NCBI GenBank assembly: GCA_012522805.1
Contig: JAAYJS010000016.1
Span: 58,258-122,257, forward strand
DNA: 64,000 nucleotides
Source of the DNA: Eubacteriaceae bacterium
GTDB lineage: Bacteria > Bacillota > Clostridia > Eubacteriales > Eubacteriaceae
Direction of reading: 5' to 3'
The notes under the pieces were generated by a model. That model saw only the letters and a list, made by a program, of their open reading frames with translations, did no database searches and was not told the origin of the DNA. Positions 26,631 through 35,172 of this stretch are shown here, one piece after another (positions within the stretch are counted from its first letter, which is position 1; each line of letters begins with the position of its first letter). The position numbers were made by a program, and so were the translations under genes.

Positions 26631-27743
26631 ATGGAAAATAATTCTAACAAAAAAAGATCTCATTTTAGATATGCCTTATTGGGCGCCATCATCGGCGGAC
26701 TCATCGTCGCTTTTGTTATGGTCAACGCCCTTGGGTTCTTTACTAAAAAATACCAATTGGTTTGTTTAGACGGCAATAACGAAAATCATCGCGTCATCGT
26801 CAACAACGAAACCATTGTGGACAGTCCCATTGAGGCGGTTGCCCAAGTCGTACCCCAAGCGGTGGTGGGTGTTTCCAGCACCGTTGTTCAGCAAAGTCTT
26901 TTCGGTCCCATTCAAGGAGAAGCGATAGGATCGGGTTTTATCGTCTCTTCCGATGGCTACATCGTCACCAATCAGCACGTTGTCGGTGAAGCCAATGGAA
27001 AGGTGAAAATTTCTACGGCCTCTAAGGAGGTTTATGAAGTCCAGGTTGTTTATTTAAACAACGCTTTAGATTTAGCCATCCTTAAAGTAGATGCCCAAAA
27101 TCTACCGACGATCACCCTTGGTGATTCCGAAGATATCCGCGTGGGACAAAGTGTCGTAGCTGTGGGCAATCCCTTAAGCTTGCAATTTGAACGCAGCGTT
27201 ACATCGGGTATTATTTCAGCACTCAACCGCAGCTTAGCCTTGGATCAGCAAACCATTGCAGAGGATCTGATACAAACCGATGCCACCATCAACAAAGGCA
27301 ATAGCGGGGGCCCATTGGTTAACTTAAAAGGAGAGGTCATCGGCATCAACACCTACAAAACTTCTCAAGGAGAAGGCATGGGCTTCGCACTGCCCATTAA
27401 TATCGTCAAGCCCATCATCGCATCTATCCGAGAAAAAGGCAGCTTTACACCCACCATCATCGGCATTGTGGGATACGATAAACAAGTGGCAGCCTATTTA
27501 GTCGAACCCCAGGATTTCGACCAAGGTATTTATGTAGAACGAGTGGAACCGGGTTCCGGTGCGGATCAAGCCGGCTTAAGAAAAGGAGATATCCTTTTAA
27601 AGATTGACGATGTTCAAGTCGACACGATGCTCAAAATGAAAGAAATCCTCTATACGAAGGGACCCGGCGAAAAAGTAAAAGTCACCTATTTGAGAAACAA
27701 TCGCCAACAAACGACGGAAGTTGACTTAACAGAAGGGCAATAA
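26631..27743 (+). CDS. htrA: HtrA-like membrane-anchored serine protease
   Basis: A 370-residue protein with a short cytoplasmic N-terminus, one membrane anchor (about 14-36), a trypsin-like domain and one C-terminal PDZ domain (about 285-365). Catalytic triad visible: His116 (TNQHVVGE), Asp147 (NNALDLAIL), Ser225 (NKGNSGGPL). It degrades or refolds misfolded exported proteins at the cell surface. It lies 24 bp after yycJ, the same pairing as in Bacillus. Confidence 0.92.
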   Translation: MENNSNKKRSHFRYALLGAIIGGLIVAFVMVNALGFFTKKYQLVCLDGNNENHRVIVNNETIVDSPIEAVAQVVPQAVVGVSSTVVQQSLFGPIQGEAIGSGFIVSSDGYIVTNQHVVGEANGKVKISTASKEVYEVQVVYLNNALDLAILKVDAQNLPTITLGDSEDIRVGQSVVAVGNPLSLQFERSVTSGIISALNRSLALDQQTIAEDLIQTDATINKGNSGGPLVNLKGEVIGINTYKTSQGEGMGFALPINIVKPIIASIREKGSFTPTIIGIVGYDKQVAAYLVEPQDFDQGIYVERVEPGSGADQAGLRKGDILLKIDDVQVDTMLKMKEILYTKGPGEKVKVTYLRNNRQQTTEVDLTEGQ

Positions 27744-27946
27744 TCCATAAGAGTGTATGGGGTGGACGAATGATGGGTGTACATCCACATTACAATATCT
27801 TTGATGTGGAATTCCCCTTACCCCTACTCTAAACTTTTGTACTGTTGGATCAGAAGATTTTCTGAAACTTCAATCTCAATTTGATCTGAATGGCCAATGG
27901 TGTTGTGGTTTGAAATAAAACTTACACAACCGAAGGGTGCAAAAAT

Positions 27947-27985
27947 AAAAAAAGCCCAAAAGGTTCATTATCAAACCCTAGGGCT
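27947..27985 (-). terminator. Minus-strand intrinsic terminator in the htrA-tetR gap
   Basis: Reading the minus strand, AGCCC (27985...) pairs with GGGCT, enclosing GGTT/AACC pairs, and is followed by seven T. No minus-strand gene ends here, so it may close an unannotated RNA starting upstream (about 28070) or back up the htrA end. The 27744-28235 gap has no convincing gene; it also holds parS site 2. Confidence 0.6.
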
Positions 27986-28125
27986 CTCCTTCGGCTAACC
28001 TTGGAGGCCGGTATCGGTGCTGCTACTGAAGGCAGTCTCCCATCTGCATTGCATTGGCTGTGCCCCTTGGTTCGACTATTGGTATACTTTTGGACCATCG
28101 CTATCGCCCATCATCTTTTGCTTTT

Positions 28126-28163
28126 AAAAACGCAGATGTTTCACGTGAAACATCTGCGTTTTT
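28126..28163. other. parS site 2 inside a terminator-like palindrome
   Basis: TGTTTCACGTGAAACA at 28137-28152 is a perfect parS. It is the centre of a perfect 38-nt palindrome (19-bp arms) that begins with five A and ends with six T, followed by CATTC, so the same DNA can form an intrinsic terminator hairpin in RNA. It lies downstream of the minus-strand TetR gene that ends at 28236. Confidence 0.92.
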
Positions 28164-28235
28164 TCATTCTTCTTTGAAAATTGTCCATCATTCAAGGCGT
28201 TTTTTCGCCCTCTTTATCACTTTTAAGATTCCAAA

Positions 28236-28898
28236 TTACACTAAAAATTTTAATTCATCATAATTAAGGTTCTTGACAAGATCTGTGGATTGATCCATAT
28301 ACTCTCTGAGAATTTTTTTATCCACCCCCAATAAGTTCGGAGAAATACTGGTTATATAGTTGACGAGACTCATGAAATCCAAGTCGATATTTTTTTTATA
28401 ATAATTGAGCAGTATTTCCCTTCTCCCCCCGGAGTCACACATTCTGATCAATTCAAATTCAGTTTCTGTTTTATTGAGATTAAAATAGTGAGCTGTTTCT
28501 TTGTTCACTCTGGTAAGCAATGATCCTAGTAATTGGTAGTTGGATTGTGCCACGCTTACTTCGTAATAAAACCGACTGTTATTTGCATTGTTGAGAGTCT
28601 GATCGTAGAAAATTTTCGACACACAGAAAAATTGAAAACAACTATTATCATCTTCTTGAAACTTATCCTCCAAGAAGTCATAAATGTTGTCAATGTACTG
28701 ATTGTAAATGTATTTTACAATATTCATTTTCGTACCAAAGTAGTAAGGTATAGCGGAAAGGCTGGCACCCGCCTTTTCTTTAATCATATTGACCGTCGTC
28801 TTATTGTAGCCATGTTCAAAGAAAAGCTCCCTAGACACATCGATAATGGCTTGTTTCTTATCAATACCTTTTTGGTACATATTTGTTGGTTTACGCAT
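28236..28898 (-). CDS. TetR/AcrR family transcriptional regulator
   Basis: A 220-residue regulator with an N-terminal HTH: AIIDVSRELFFEHGYNKTTVNMIKEKAG, then PYYFGTKMNIVKYIY. The C-terminal ligand domain has no close relative I can name. The ATG at 28898 is preceded by AGGAGAG with good spacing. It is a lone gene; its flanks are noncoding, and no obvious target is adjacent except metA, 560 bp away and divergent. Confidence 0.82.
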   Translation of the reverse strand: MRKPTNMYQKGIDKKQAIIDVSRELFFEHGYNKTTVNMIKEKAGASLSAIPYYFGTKMNIVKYIYNQYIDNIYDFLEDKFQEDDNSCFQFFCVSKIFYDQTLNNANNSRFYYEVSVAQSNYQLLGSLLTRVNKETAHYFNLNKTETEFELIRMCDSGGRREILLNYYKKNIDLDFMSLVNYITSISPNLLGVDKKILREYMDQSTDLVKNLNYDELKFLV

Positions 28899-29136
28899 AG
28901 ACTACTCTCCTGTATCATTCCAATATAAAAAATATTTTATACATCATTGATGATAGTAACCTATCAAGTTATTTGAGAAATGTCAAGCAAACTATATGTT
29001 TCATATTTCTTATTATTTTTGTTGTACTATAGTTGGTTCTTCTTATTTTTTAGAATTCCTTATTAATGTGCCCATATCCAAGTTTTAAGAGGATTTTATT
29101 TTCTAACATCCAAATTATCGAATAAATTAATTTCAT

Positions 29137-29169
29137 GCCTCATAATCGATTCTGAGGCTTCTTTTTTTC
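29137..29169 (+). terminator. Orphan plus-strand terminator in the tetR-metA gap
   Basis: GCCTCA and TGAGGC form a short stem followed by TTCTTTTTTT. It points at metA, lies 290 bp before its start and has no plus-strand gene upstream. It could end a short unrecognised transcript, or be inert. The rest of 28899-29455 is AT-rich; I found no S-box or T-box motif. Confidence 0.5.
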
Positions 29170-29356
29170 TGAATTCTTCCATTTGATGAACAATAAACGA
29201 TCTTACATTTCATTACACATGTTCTCAAAATATAAATTTTAAAACCTTAAATATTGACTTCTATACTTTATATTATATCATAAAATCCAGCATCGTTCAT
29301 ATCCAATGAATTCTTAATTATATAGGATCCTTCTACACTGTGACAAGCTATTCCGG

Positions 29357-29385
29357 TTGACACTATGAAAACCTCATGATATGTT
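29357..29385 (+). promoter_or_regulatory. Probable metA promoter
   Basis: TTGACA (29357-29362), a 17-bp spacer and TATGTT (29380-29385), about 70 bp upstream of the metA ATG and downstream of the orphan terminator. The -35 is consensus, the -10 is fair. Confidence 0.5.
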
Positions 29386-29455
29386 ATCTTAAATCGAAAA
29401 CATTAAAACTATTTTTCTCTAAGTAAATAGTTAAGTAATAGTAGAGGACAAAACC

Positions 29456-30379
29456 ATGCCAATCAAAATACCACGCAACTTACCCGCCTACAATATATTA
29501 GAAAATGAAAATATTTTTGTGATGACAACAGACAGAGCGACTGCTCAAGATATCCGACCTTTAAAAATCGTCATCATGAATTTAATGCCGACTAAGGAAA
29601 TTACAGAAACGCAATTATTGCGTTTGGTTTCCAACAGCCCCTTGCAAGTAGATGTTACCCTGATGAGTGCCAGCGACCACGTTTCAAAAAACACCTCTCA
29701 GAAACACTTAGATACCTTCTATAAAAGTTTCCAAGATCTCAAAAGCGAATATTTTGACGGGCTGATCATTACCGGTGCACCGATCGAAACCATCCCTTTT
29801 GAAGATGTCGACTACTGGAATGAATTACAGGACATTATGGAATGGAGCCTTACCCATGTTTTTTCTACGATGCATATTTGTTGGGGTGCTCAAGCCGGGC
29901 TCTACTACCATTATGGTGTTCCAAAATACAATTTAGACCAAAAGGTTTTTGGCGTTTTTGAACATCGAATCATCGCAGACAGCAATGCCTTGTTCCGAGG
30001 TTTTGACGATATCTTCTATGTTCCCTGTTCAAGGCATTCTGAAATTCGAGCTGAGGATATTCTTAAAGTGCCGGAATTGGAATTGGTTTCAGTGTCAGAC
30101 GAGGCGGGTGTTTACATCGTTAAAGCTAAACAAGGTCGCCAATTGTTCATAACAGGTCACAGCGAATACGACCCGGACACCTTAAAAAGGGAATATGAAC
30201 GAGATTTGGAAAAGGGAAAAGCCATCGACATTCCAAAAAATTATTTTTTCCAAGATGATCCCCGTCAAAAACCTATTGTACGCTGGCGAGGTCATGCGAA
30301 TTTGCTGTACTACAATTGGTTGAATTATGTTTATCAGCAGACACCCTACGTTCTGGAAGAAATTGAAAAATTGGATTAA
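29456..30379 (+). CDS. metA: Homoserine O-acyltransferase, probably acetyltransferase
   Basis: A 307-residue MetA, the first step of methionine synthesis from homoserine. Catalytic Cys142 is in HICWGAQAG, and the His/Glu pair is in ITGHSEYDP. Residue 111 is Glu (GAPIETI). In this family Glu111 marks acetyl-CoA users while Gly111 marks succinyl-CoA users, so O-acetylhomoserine is the expected product. Followed after 28 bp by a NUDIX gene. No metB or metY is in the window. Confidence 0.93.
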   Translation: MPIKIPRNLPAYNILENENIFVMTTDRATAQDIRPLKIVIMNLMPTKEITETQLLRLVSNSPLQVDVTLMSASDHVSKNTSQKHLDTFYKSFQDLKSEYFDGLIITGAPIETIPFEDVDYWNELQDIMEWSLTHVFSTMHICWGAQAGLYYHYGVPKYNLDQKVFGVFEHRIIADSNALFRGFDDIFYVPCSRHSEIRAEDILKVPELELVSVSDEAGVYIVKAKQGRQLFITGHSEYDPDTLKREYERDLEKGKAIDIPKNYFFQDDPRQKPIVRWRGHANLLYYNWLNYVYQQTPYVLEEIEKLD

Positions 30380-30407
30380 TCTTTTTAAGGAAAGGTCACT
30401 TACCGAC

Positions 30408-31019
30408 ATGAACCAACAATTTAAAAATCGAAAACCCGGTATTATCGGTGAAGGACAATTTCAACATTTTGGTATTTTGGTTTCCCTCGTCAAGGAGAAG
30501 AATCATTGGCATTTTCTTTTTGAAAAACGCGCATCCCATTTAGACACCCAACCCGGCGAGGTATGCTTTCCGGGAGGTCGTGTTGAAAAGGGAGAAACCC
30601 CGGAGGATGCCTCGATCCGTGAAACCTGCGAAGAATTACTACTCATGCCAAACCAAATTACATTGTTGGGACCCTCTGATCGTTTTGTATCACCCTTCAA
30701 TTTGATTTTGCACCCCTTCATTGCAAAAATCAATCATTACGACGGCAGTTATAATACCGACGAAGTTGCCAAAACCTTTACTGTGCCATTGGATTATTTT
30801 AGAAAAAACCGTCCTCAAAATTTCAACATTACCCTGAAACACGTCATTGACGATAACTTTCCGGTTCAATGGATTCCAAGGGGTAAGGACTACCCCTGGC
30901 GAAATGGTCGTTATAAAGTCGGTTTTTACCCCCACCAAGAAGAAATAATCTGGGGGCTGACCGCCCGCATTGTGCAAAACGCCATCAAACTGATTGACGA
31001 TTTTAAACTTTTAATCTAA
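30408..31019 (+). CDS. NUDIX hydrolase, CoA pyrophosphatase-like
   Basis: A 203-residue NUDIX protein. The catalytic box is GGRVEKGETPEDASIRETCEEL with the REtcEE core. The preceding stretch LFEKRASHLDTQPGEVCFPGG resembles the UPF0035 signature of CoA pyrophosphatases (NudL type), which cleave CoA into adenosine-3',5'-bisphosphate and phosphopantetheine. It probably shares a transcript with metA. The ribosome site before the ATG at 30408 is weak (AAGGAAAGG, 13 nt away), so the start is moderately certain. Confidence 0.8.
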   Translation: MNQQFKNRKPGIIGEGQFQHFGILVSLVKEKNHWHFLFEKRASHLDTQPGEVCFPGGRVEKGETPEDASIRETCEELLLMPNQITLLGPSDRFVSPFNLILHPFIAKINHYDGSYNTDEVAKTFTVPLDYFRKNRPQNFNITLKHVIDDNFPVQWIPRGKDYPWRNGRYKVGFYPHQEEIIWGLTARIVQNAIKLIDDFKLLI

Positions 31020-31023
31020 ACGC

Positions 31024-31057
31024 AAAGGATCGATTGAAAAAATTCAATCGATCCTTT
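31024..31057 (+). terminator. Terminator of the metA-NUDIX unit
   Basis: Arms AAAGGATCGATTGAA and TTCAATCGATCCTTT form a 15-bp stem with a 4-nt loop, followed by ATCATTTC. The T-tract is weak but the stem is strong. Confidence 0.75.
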
Positions 31058-31801
31058 ATCATTTCATTTTTGAATATCGCTTTATCCATATTTGACATTT
31101 TTAAAAGACGGTACCACCTATCAATACCTTTTCAATGCACTTTCACTCCTATCGATCAATCATTTTTTGAAGTTCACCCCTCAATATTCCGATACTTTTA
31201 CTTACTTTGACGACCTCTGACCACCATTCAAATAAAAAAACTTCTTCTCTATATAGAGTATTTTGTTTCTATTTAACTATATATTGTATCTTGATGCTTT
31301 TTTAATCCCTTAAAGATCATCGGTCCTATGCCATCAAGTCTGCATAGAGATGTATTGAACCGGTTCTCTAATCGCTGAAGGGTTGATTCTTTTATAAAAA
31401 GGGTAAAAACAATTACAAAACTCCGTCGACCATCGGTTACAACATCGCGTCTCCGAGTATTTAAGATCGGCTTTTTCCTATCCTCTCCCCTAGAAAGTGT
31501 CTGTGCCAAAAGTCATCGATAGATCTTTCTATAACACTTACATTTTAATTGTTTCGATTCTATAGAAAATGATGGTTGGCAAATAAGACAACAAGCCATC
31601 TAACTGAGATCAATTAAATATATCGCTTTGAAATCACAAAATTAGTTTTAAAAGTATCAAAATCTCAAGTTACAGAGAGTCGTATTGTAGGGATCGGAAT
31701 ACTAGAGCAAGTTAACCGAGAACTCATCGGCACCATCGAAGCCAATGTGTGGGGCACTGTGTTTAAATCCATAAATACTCAAATTTAAATCTAACCGGAT
31801 G

Positions 31802-31817
31802 TATTTCCCGGGAAATA
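31802..31817. other. Noc-binding site (NBS)
   Basis: TATTTCCCGGGAAATA, a perfect 16-bp palindrome matching the consensus bound by Bacillus Noc. It lies in a 966-bp noncoding stretch about 6 kb left of dnaA. A Noc-like protein is encoded at 54978-55787. It is not a parS. Confidence 0.9.
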
Positions 31818-31895
31818 ATCTCTCCTCAACTCCACAAAAAAACCACCCAAACGGTATGGGAGGTCTTCGAATAAACTGCCATGGCAATGCATCAT

Positions 31896-31965
31896 TTCAG
31901 TGTTTCCTAGGATCCCTCTTAACTCAAGAAGGGATCCATCATTTAACAAGCATGGAAACACTGAA
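31896..31965. repeat. Nested inverted repeat next to the Noc-binding site
   Basis: The outer arms TTCAGTGTTTCC (31896-31907) and GGAAACACTGAA (31954-31965) are a perfect 12-bp pair. They enclose an inner hairpin GGATCCC (31910-31916) / GGGATCC (31931-31937), whose inner flanks CTCTT and AAGA can extend the stem with a bulge. No T-tract of terminator type follows on either strand. The rest of 31020-31985 shows no gene I can support. Confidence 0.65.
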
Positions 31966-31985
31966 GATAGTCGTCGCTTTTTATC

Positions 31986-32471
31986 TTAAATATCGACAAA
32001 TACCACATCGTTGCCATGATCTTCTATGACTTTTTTAAGATCTTCAAATTTCATGTAGATACTGGCAGTGTTTTCATTAGGGTGAATGCAGACTTCCTGA
32101 CCCTTTAACGCTTCGTCAAAAACCACGATGACCTCTTTGTCCTCGTTGTTTAAAACACCCAATGGTGTTACATGTCCTTGCTCCAAGCCTAAAAAGTTTT
32201 TCAATTCTTTCTCATTGGCAAAGGAGAGTTTGCGACTGGGTATCTTAGCCGCTAAGTCCTTCATATTGATCGATTTATCCCCAAACATCGACGCCAAATA
32301 ATAGTTTCTTTTTTTATCGTCTCTCAAAAAAAGATTTTTAAGAACTTTGTTGTGATCCGGCAAATCTAGTGCATTCATCTCTTCGATGGTGTAGACAGGA
32401 TCGTGTTCATAAACGGTATATTCAATACCAGTTTCATTTAAAAATTCATAAGTTTTTGCTTTATCGTACAT
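31986..32471 (-). CDS. Prolyl-tRNA editing protein (ProX/YbaK-like deacylase)
   Basis: A 161-residue YbaK/ProX-domain protein. These freestanding editing domains hydrolyse misacylated tRNA, usually Ala- or Cys-tRNA(Pro). Matching stretches are VYTIEEMNAL, KNLFLRDDKKRNYYLA with the conserved Lys, and the GHVTPLGVLNN loop. The ATG at 32471 is preceded by GGAG. The length fits the PrdX group rather than the longer YbaK. It faces the long noncoding region holding the NBS. Confidence 0.88.
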   Translation of the reverse strand: MYDKAKTYEFLNETGIEYTVYEHDPVYTIEEMNALDLPDHNKVLKNLFLRDDKKRNYYLASMFGDKSINMKDLAAKIPSRKLSFANEKELKNFLGLEQGHVTPLGVLNNEDKEVIVVFDEALKGQEVCIHPNENTASIYMKFEDLKKVIEDHGNDVVFVDI

Positions 32472-32643
32472 GTTTTTCTCCAATTTACTTTTGTTTTTTT
32501 TGTTCTAGACCTTTGATGGTAAGCCAATGTGTTTTATTTCGTTAATATAAATAGGTATTGGTTGTCTCATCCTTCGTACTGATCCATAGCTCAGTTTTTA
32601 AATCCATTGACTTGATAGGATGTTGTAAGTTGAAACCTTCTTA

Positions 32644-33213
32644 CTAAAAAGAAGAATCCGGTTCTTTTAAAAATTCAAGCTCCTCTTGAGTAGAAACTCT
32701 TCCTAAAACCTCGTTACGGTGAGGGTACCGACCAAAACGATCGATAATCACTTTGTGTTTGATTTCATAATCTAAAGTATGGGAATCACCCAATGCTTCA
32801 AATAACGGAACAGCCCTTTTGTGAATTTCCTTAGATTCGGAGTGCATCAAGGGCATTAAAATAAATTTCTTTTCATCTGTATTCAATGTATCATACTCCG
32901 GATGCATCGTCGCTTCTTGTGATAGGATCAAAGCCATTGTATCTTGAGCAAAGGCTGCTCCACTATCTCTATTTAGATTTCTAGAAAATTGGTCTAAAAC
33001 GATGATTTCTGCCAATCGCCCACGAAGGGTTCGACGCCAATCATCCAACAAGCCTTCACAACCGGCAGACCATACAGCTCCAAATAAATTTCTAATTTCC
33101 GCATCAAAGTCGTCACTTTTTACAAACCACTTAGACTGGTTTTCCTCTGAAAACCAAAAGTCCAGCACTTTTTGAGCTGTGGTATGGGCAAAAATCTCAT
33201 TTAATTCTTTCAT
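32644..33213 (-). CDS. DUF924 family protein
   Basis: A 189-residue DUF924 protein: KVLDFWFSEENQSKWF at the N-terminus, IIVLDQFSRNLNR in the middle and GRYPHRNEVLGR near the end, all conserved in this helical family. Its function is unknown. The ATG at 33213 follows GGAGGTT. It stands alone between the tRNA editing gene and an ABC importer operon. Confidence 0.82.
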   Translation of the reverse strand: MKELNEIFAHTTAQKVLDFWFSEENQSKWFVKSDDFDAEIRNLFGAVWSAGCEGLLDDWRRTLRGRLAEIIVLDQFSRNLNRDSGAAFAQDTMALILSQEATMHPEYDTLNTDEKKFILMPLMHSESKEIHKRAVPLFEALGDSHTLDYEIKHKVIIDRFGRYPHRNEVLGRVSTQEELEFLKEPDSSF

Positions 33214-33347
33214 TTCAACCTCCATTTAATCTGATTATAACATAAAAGATAAAGCTATTTTAATACAAGTCTTTCTAATAAAAAAACAGCAAAAAGATCC
33301 CCATTGTTTGTAAACTACAATCTATGGGGATCTCATATGTTTTAAAT

Positions 33348-34109
33348 TTATTGGGGAATAACCACTTTTTTCCCTTTTATTTCTCCTAAACAAACAGGCA
33401 TACCGTAAACATCTTCAATCACTTGTTCGGTAATGACCTCATCGCCACCGATGGCATGAACACCGCCGTCGTTTAATAGTAAATAACGATCGCAATAACG
33501 CAAGGCGAGATTCAAATCATGGAGCACCACAATGGCAGAAATCTGTCGTTCTTGAACGATGCGTCTCACCAACGCCATGGTGGCATATTGATTTTTGATG
33601 TCCAAACTACTTGTGGGTTCATCTAGTAGTAAGAGTTGAGGCTGCTGAGCCAAGGCTCTTGCCAGATAAATTTTTTGGGCCTCCCCACCACTCAATTCAT
33701 CCATATAGCGGGTGGTGTAATCCTGTAAGTTCAGTTGCTGAATCACGTCTTCGATGATGGCTTCATCCTCCGGGGTGACGCCCCACTTCATAAAGGGAAT
33801 TCTTCCTAAGAGGATGGTTTCATAAACCGTCATGCGTTGACGTTCGTTGCTTTGAGCCACAAAGGCGATACGACGGGATATGCCGTGACGGCTCATGGTG
33901 CTGATTTCTTCCCCATTCATGACCACAGAACCGCAGGAGGGCGGTAAAATTTTGTTCAAGCATTTCAGCATGGTACTTTTACCCGCGCCATTTTTACCTA
34001 AAATACCGAGGACTTCCCCTTTCTTGACGGAGAAATCTATATGGTTGATGATGGTTTTCTTCGGTGTATAACCAAAACCTAATTGTTCAACGCGAACCAC
34101 GGCTCGCAC
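33348..34109 (-). CDS. ABC importer ATPase (FepC/FecE class)
   Basis: A 253-residue nucleotide-binding protein. Walker A GKNGAGKST, Q-loop FVAQSNER, signature ELSGGEAQK, Walker B LLLLDEPTSSLD and switch His in VVLHDLNLAL are all present. Its start overlaps the permease by 23 nt. It is the last gene of the operon FmdE - binding protein - permease - ATPase. The paralogue at 7428 is clearly distinct. Confidence 0.9.
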   Translation of the reverse strand: MRAVVRVEQLGFGYTPKKTIINHIDFSVKKGEVLGILGKNGAGKSTMLKCLNKILPPSCGSVVMNGEEISTMSRHGISRRIAFVAQSNERQRMTVYETILLGRIPFMKWGVTPEDEAIIEDVIQQLNLQDYTTRYMDELSGGEAQKIYLARALAQQPQLLLLDEPTSSLDIKNQYATMALVRRIVQERQISAIVVLHDLNLALRYCDRYLLLNDGGVHAIGGDEVITEQVIEDVYGMPVCLGEIKGKKVVIPQ

Positions 34110-35172
34110 CTCCTTTAAATAATAAATACAAGAACAAGGGTGCCCCTAAAAATGAGGTGATGGCACCGATGGGTAAAATAATTGGCGGTATGGTTTGCCT
34201 TGCCACCAAATCCCCTACCAATAATAGAAAGGCACCCGACAGTGCCGATGCCGGTAAGAGGTAAACGTAATTGTTACCCAATATCCTTCTACAAACGTGG
34301 GGAGCAACTAAACCGATAAAATTGATAATACCGATAAAGGATACGATCACCGAAGCCGTCAAGGCACAGAGTACCATGTTGGTGACCCGAAAGGAGGTCA
34401 CGTTGATCCCTAAACTCAGTGCCGTCTCTTCCCCACTTTCCAATGCATTGTATTTCCAACGATTAAAAAAACTGTAGAGCAACATCAGTAGAGTGACAAA
34501 GGCGATGATTTGAATTTCTTTCCAACCGGTTCGACCCAAGTCGCCAAAGGTCCAAAATACCACCGTGGCCACTTGGACATCGTCGGCAAAGTATTGTAAA
34601 AGTGTGGTCGCTCCTGTAAACATGGCGCTTAAGGCCACACCACACAGAACCATGGATTCCGGTGTAATTTTTCTAAATCTGGATAAAAACAATACCACCA
34701 CCGAGGCCACCATTCCCCCTAAAAAAGCGAAAAGGGAAATCAGCAGCGGATGATACGTTACGGAGGAGGCCGCCGATACTCCTTGAGCACCGGCGCCAAA
34801 AACGATGATGGCAAAGGCGGCACCAAAGGCAGCCCCTTGAGAAACACCTAGGGTTGAGGAAGCCGCCAAGGGGTTCTTCAACACACTTTGTAACACCGCA
34901 CCGGTAATCGCCAAGCCCGTGCCGCAAACCACCGCTGTCACCACCCGAGGCAAGCGCACATTTTGCATAACCATATTGTTTTGCGCTGTGGATTGCCCAA
35001 GAATCGCTTTTAGCAATTCTGTAAGATCCATACCGAACACTCCGGCATTTAAGGACAAAAGAAGGGTGATGCACAAAAGCAGCAAAAGGCTTATGATCAG
35101 TAAGATGTTTTTCTTCTTTAGAGACCGATAAGAAGAGGTGCGCTCATCCATTGGCGGAGACGGTTTATTCAT
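34087..35172 (-). CDS. ABC importer permease, FecCD family
   Basis: A 361-residue permease with about ten membrane segments. Landmarks: RLPRVVTAVVCGTGLAITGA, PLAASSTLGVSQGAAFGA and FIGLVAPHVCRRILG, the coupling loop. It overlaps the binding-protein gene by 8 nt upstream and the ATPase gene downstream, so translation is coupled throughout. Ligand class for FecCD permeases covers siderophores, haem, cobalamin and, in the MolBC branch, molybdate or tungstate. Confidence 0.9.
   Translation of the reverse strand: MNKPSPPMDERTSSYRSLKKKNILLIISLLLLLCITLLLSLNAGVFGMDLTELLKAILGQSTAQNNMVMQNVRLPRVVTAVVCGTGLAITGAVLQSVLKNPLAASSTLGVSQGAAFGAAFAIIVFGAGAQGVSAASSVTYHPLLISLFAFLGGMVASVVVLFLSRFRKITPESMVLCGVALSAMFTGATTLLQYFADDVQVATVVFWTFGDLGRTGWKEIQIIAFVTLLMLLYSFFNRWKYNALESGEETALSLGINVTSFRVTNMVLCALTASVIVSFIGIINFIGLVAPHVCRRILGNNYVYLLPASALSGAFLLLVGDLVARQTIPPIILPIGAITSFLGAPLFLYLLFKGGASRGSR

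Noticed and set aside
28054..28263. 70-codon frame across parS site 2 and the terminator palindrome
   Set aside because: Same palindrome effect, no ribosome site, runs into the converging tetR gene.
29170..29455. Possible SAM (S-box) or T-box leader upstream of metA
   Set aside because: None of the conserved S-box or T-box core motifs are present; the only terminator-like hairpin lies upstream of the likely metA promoter.
31273..31509. 78-codon minus-strand frame in the long noncoding stretch, weakly reminiscent of a degraded transposase
   Set aside because: No ribosome site, no recognisable catalytic motif and no terminal repeats; similarity too vague to annotate.
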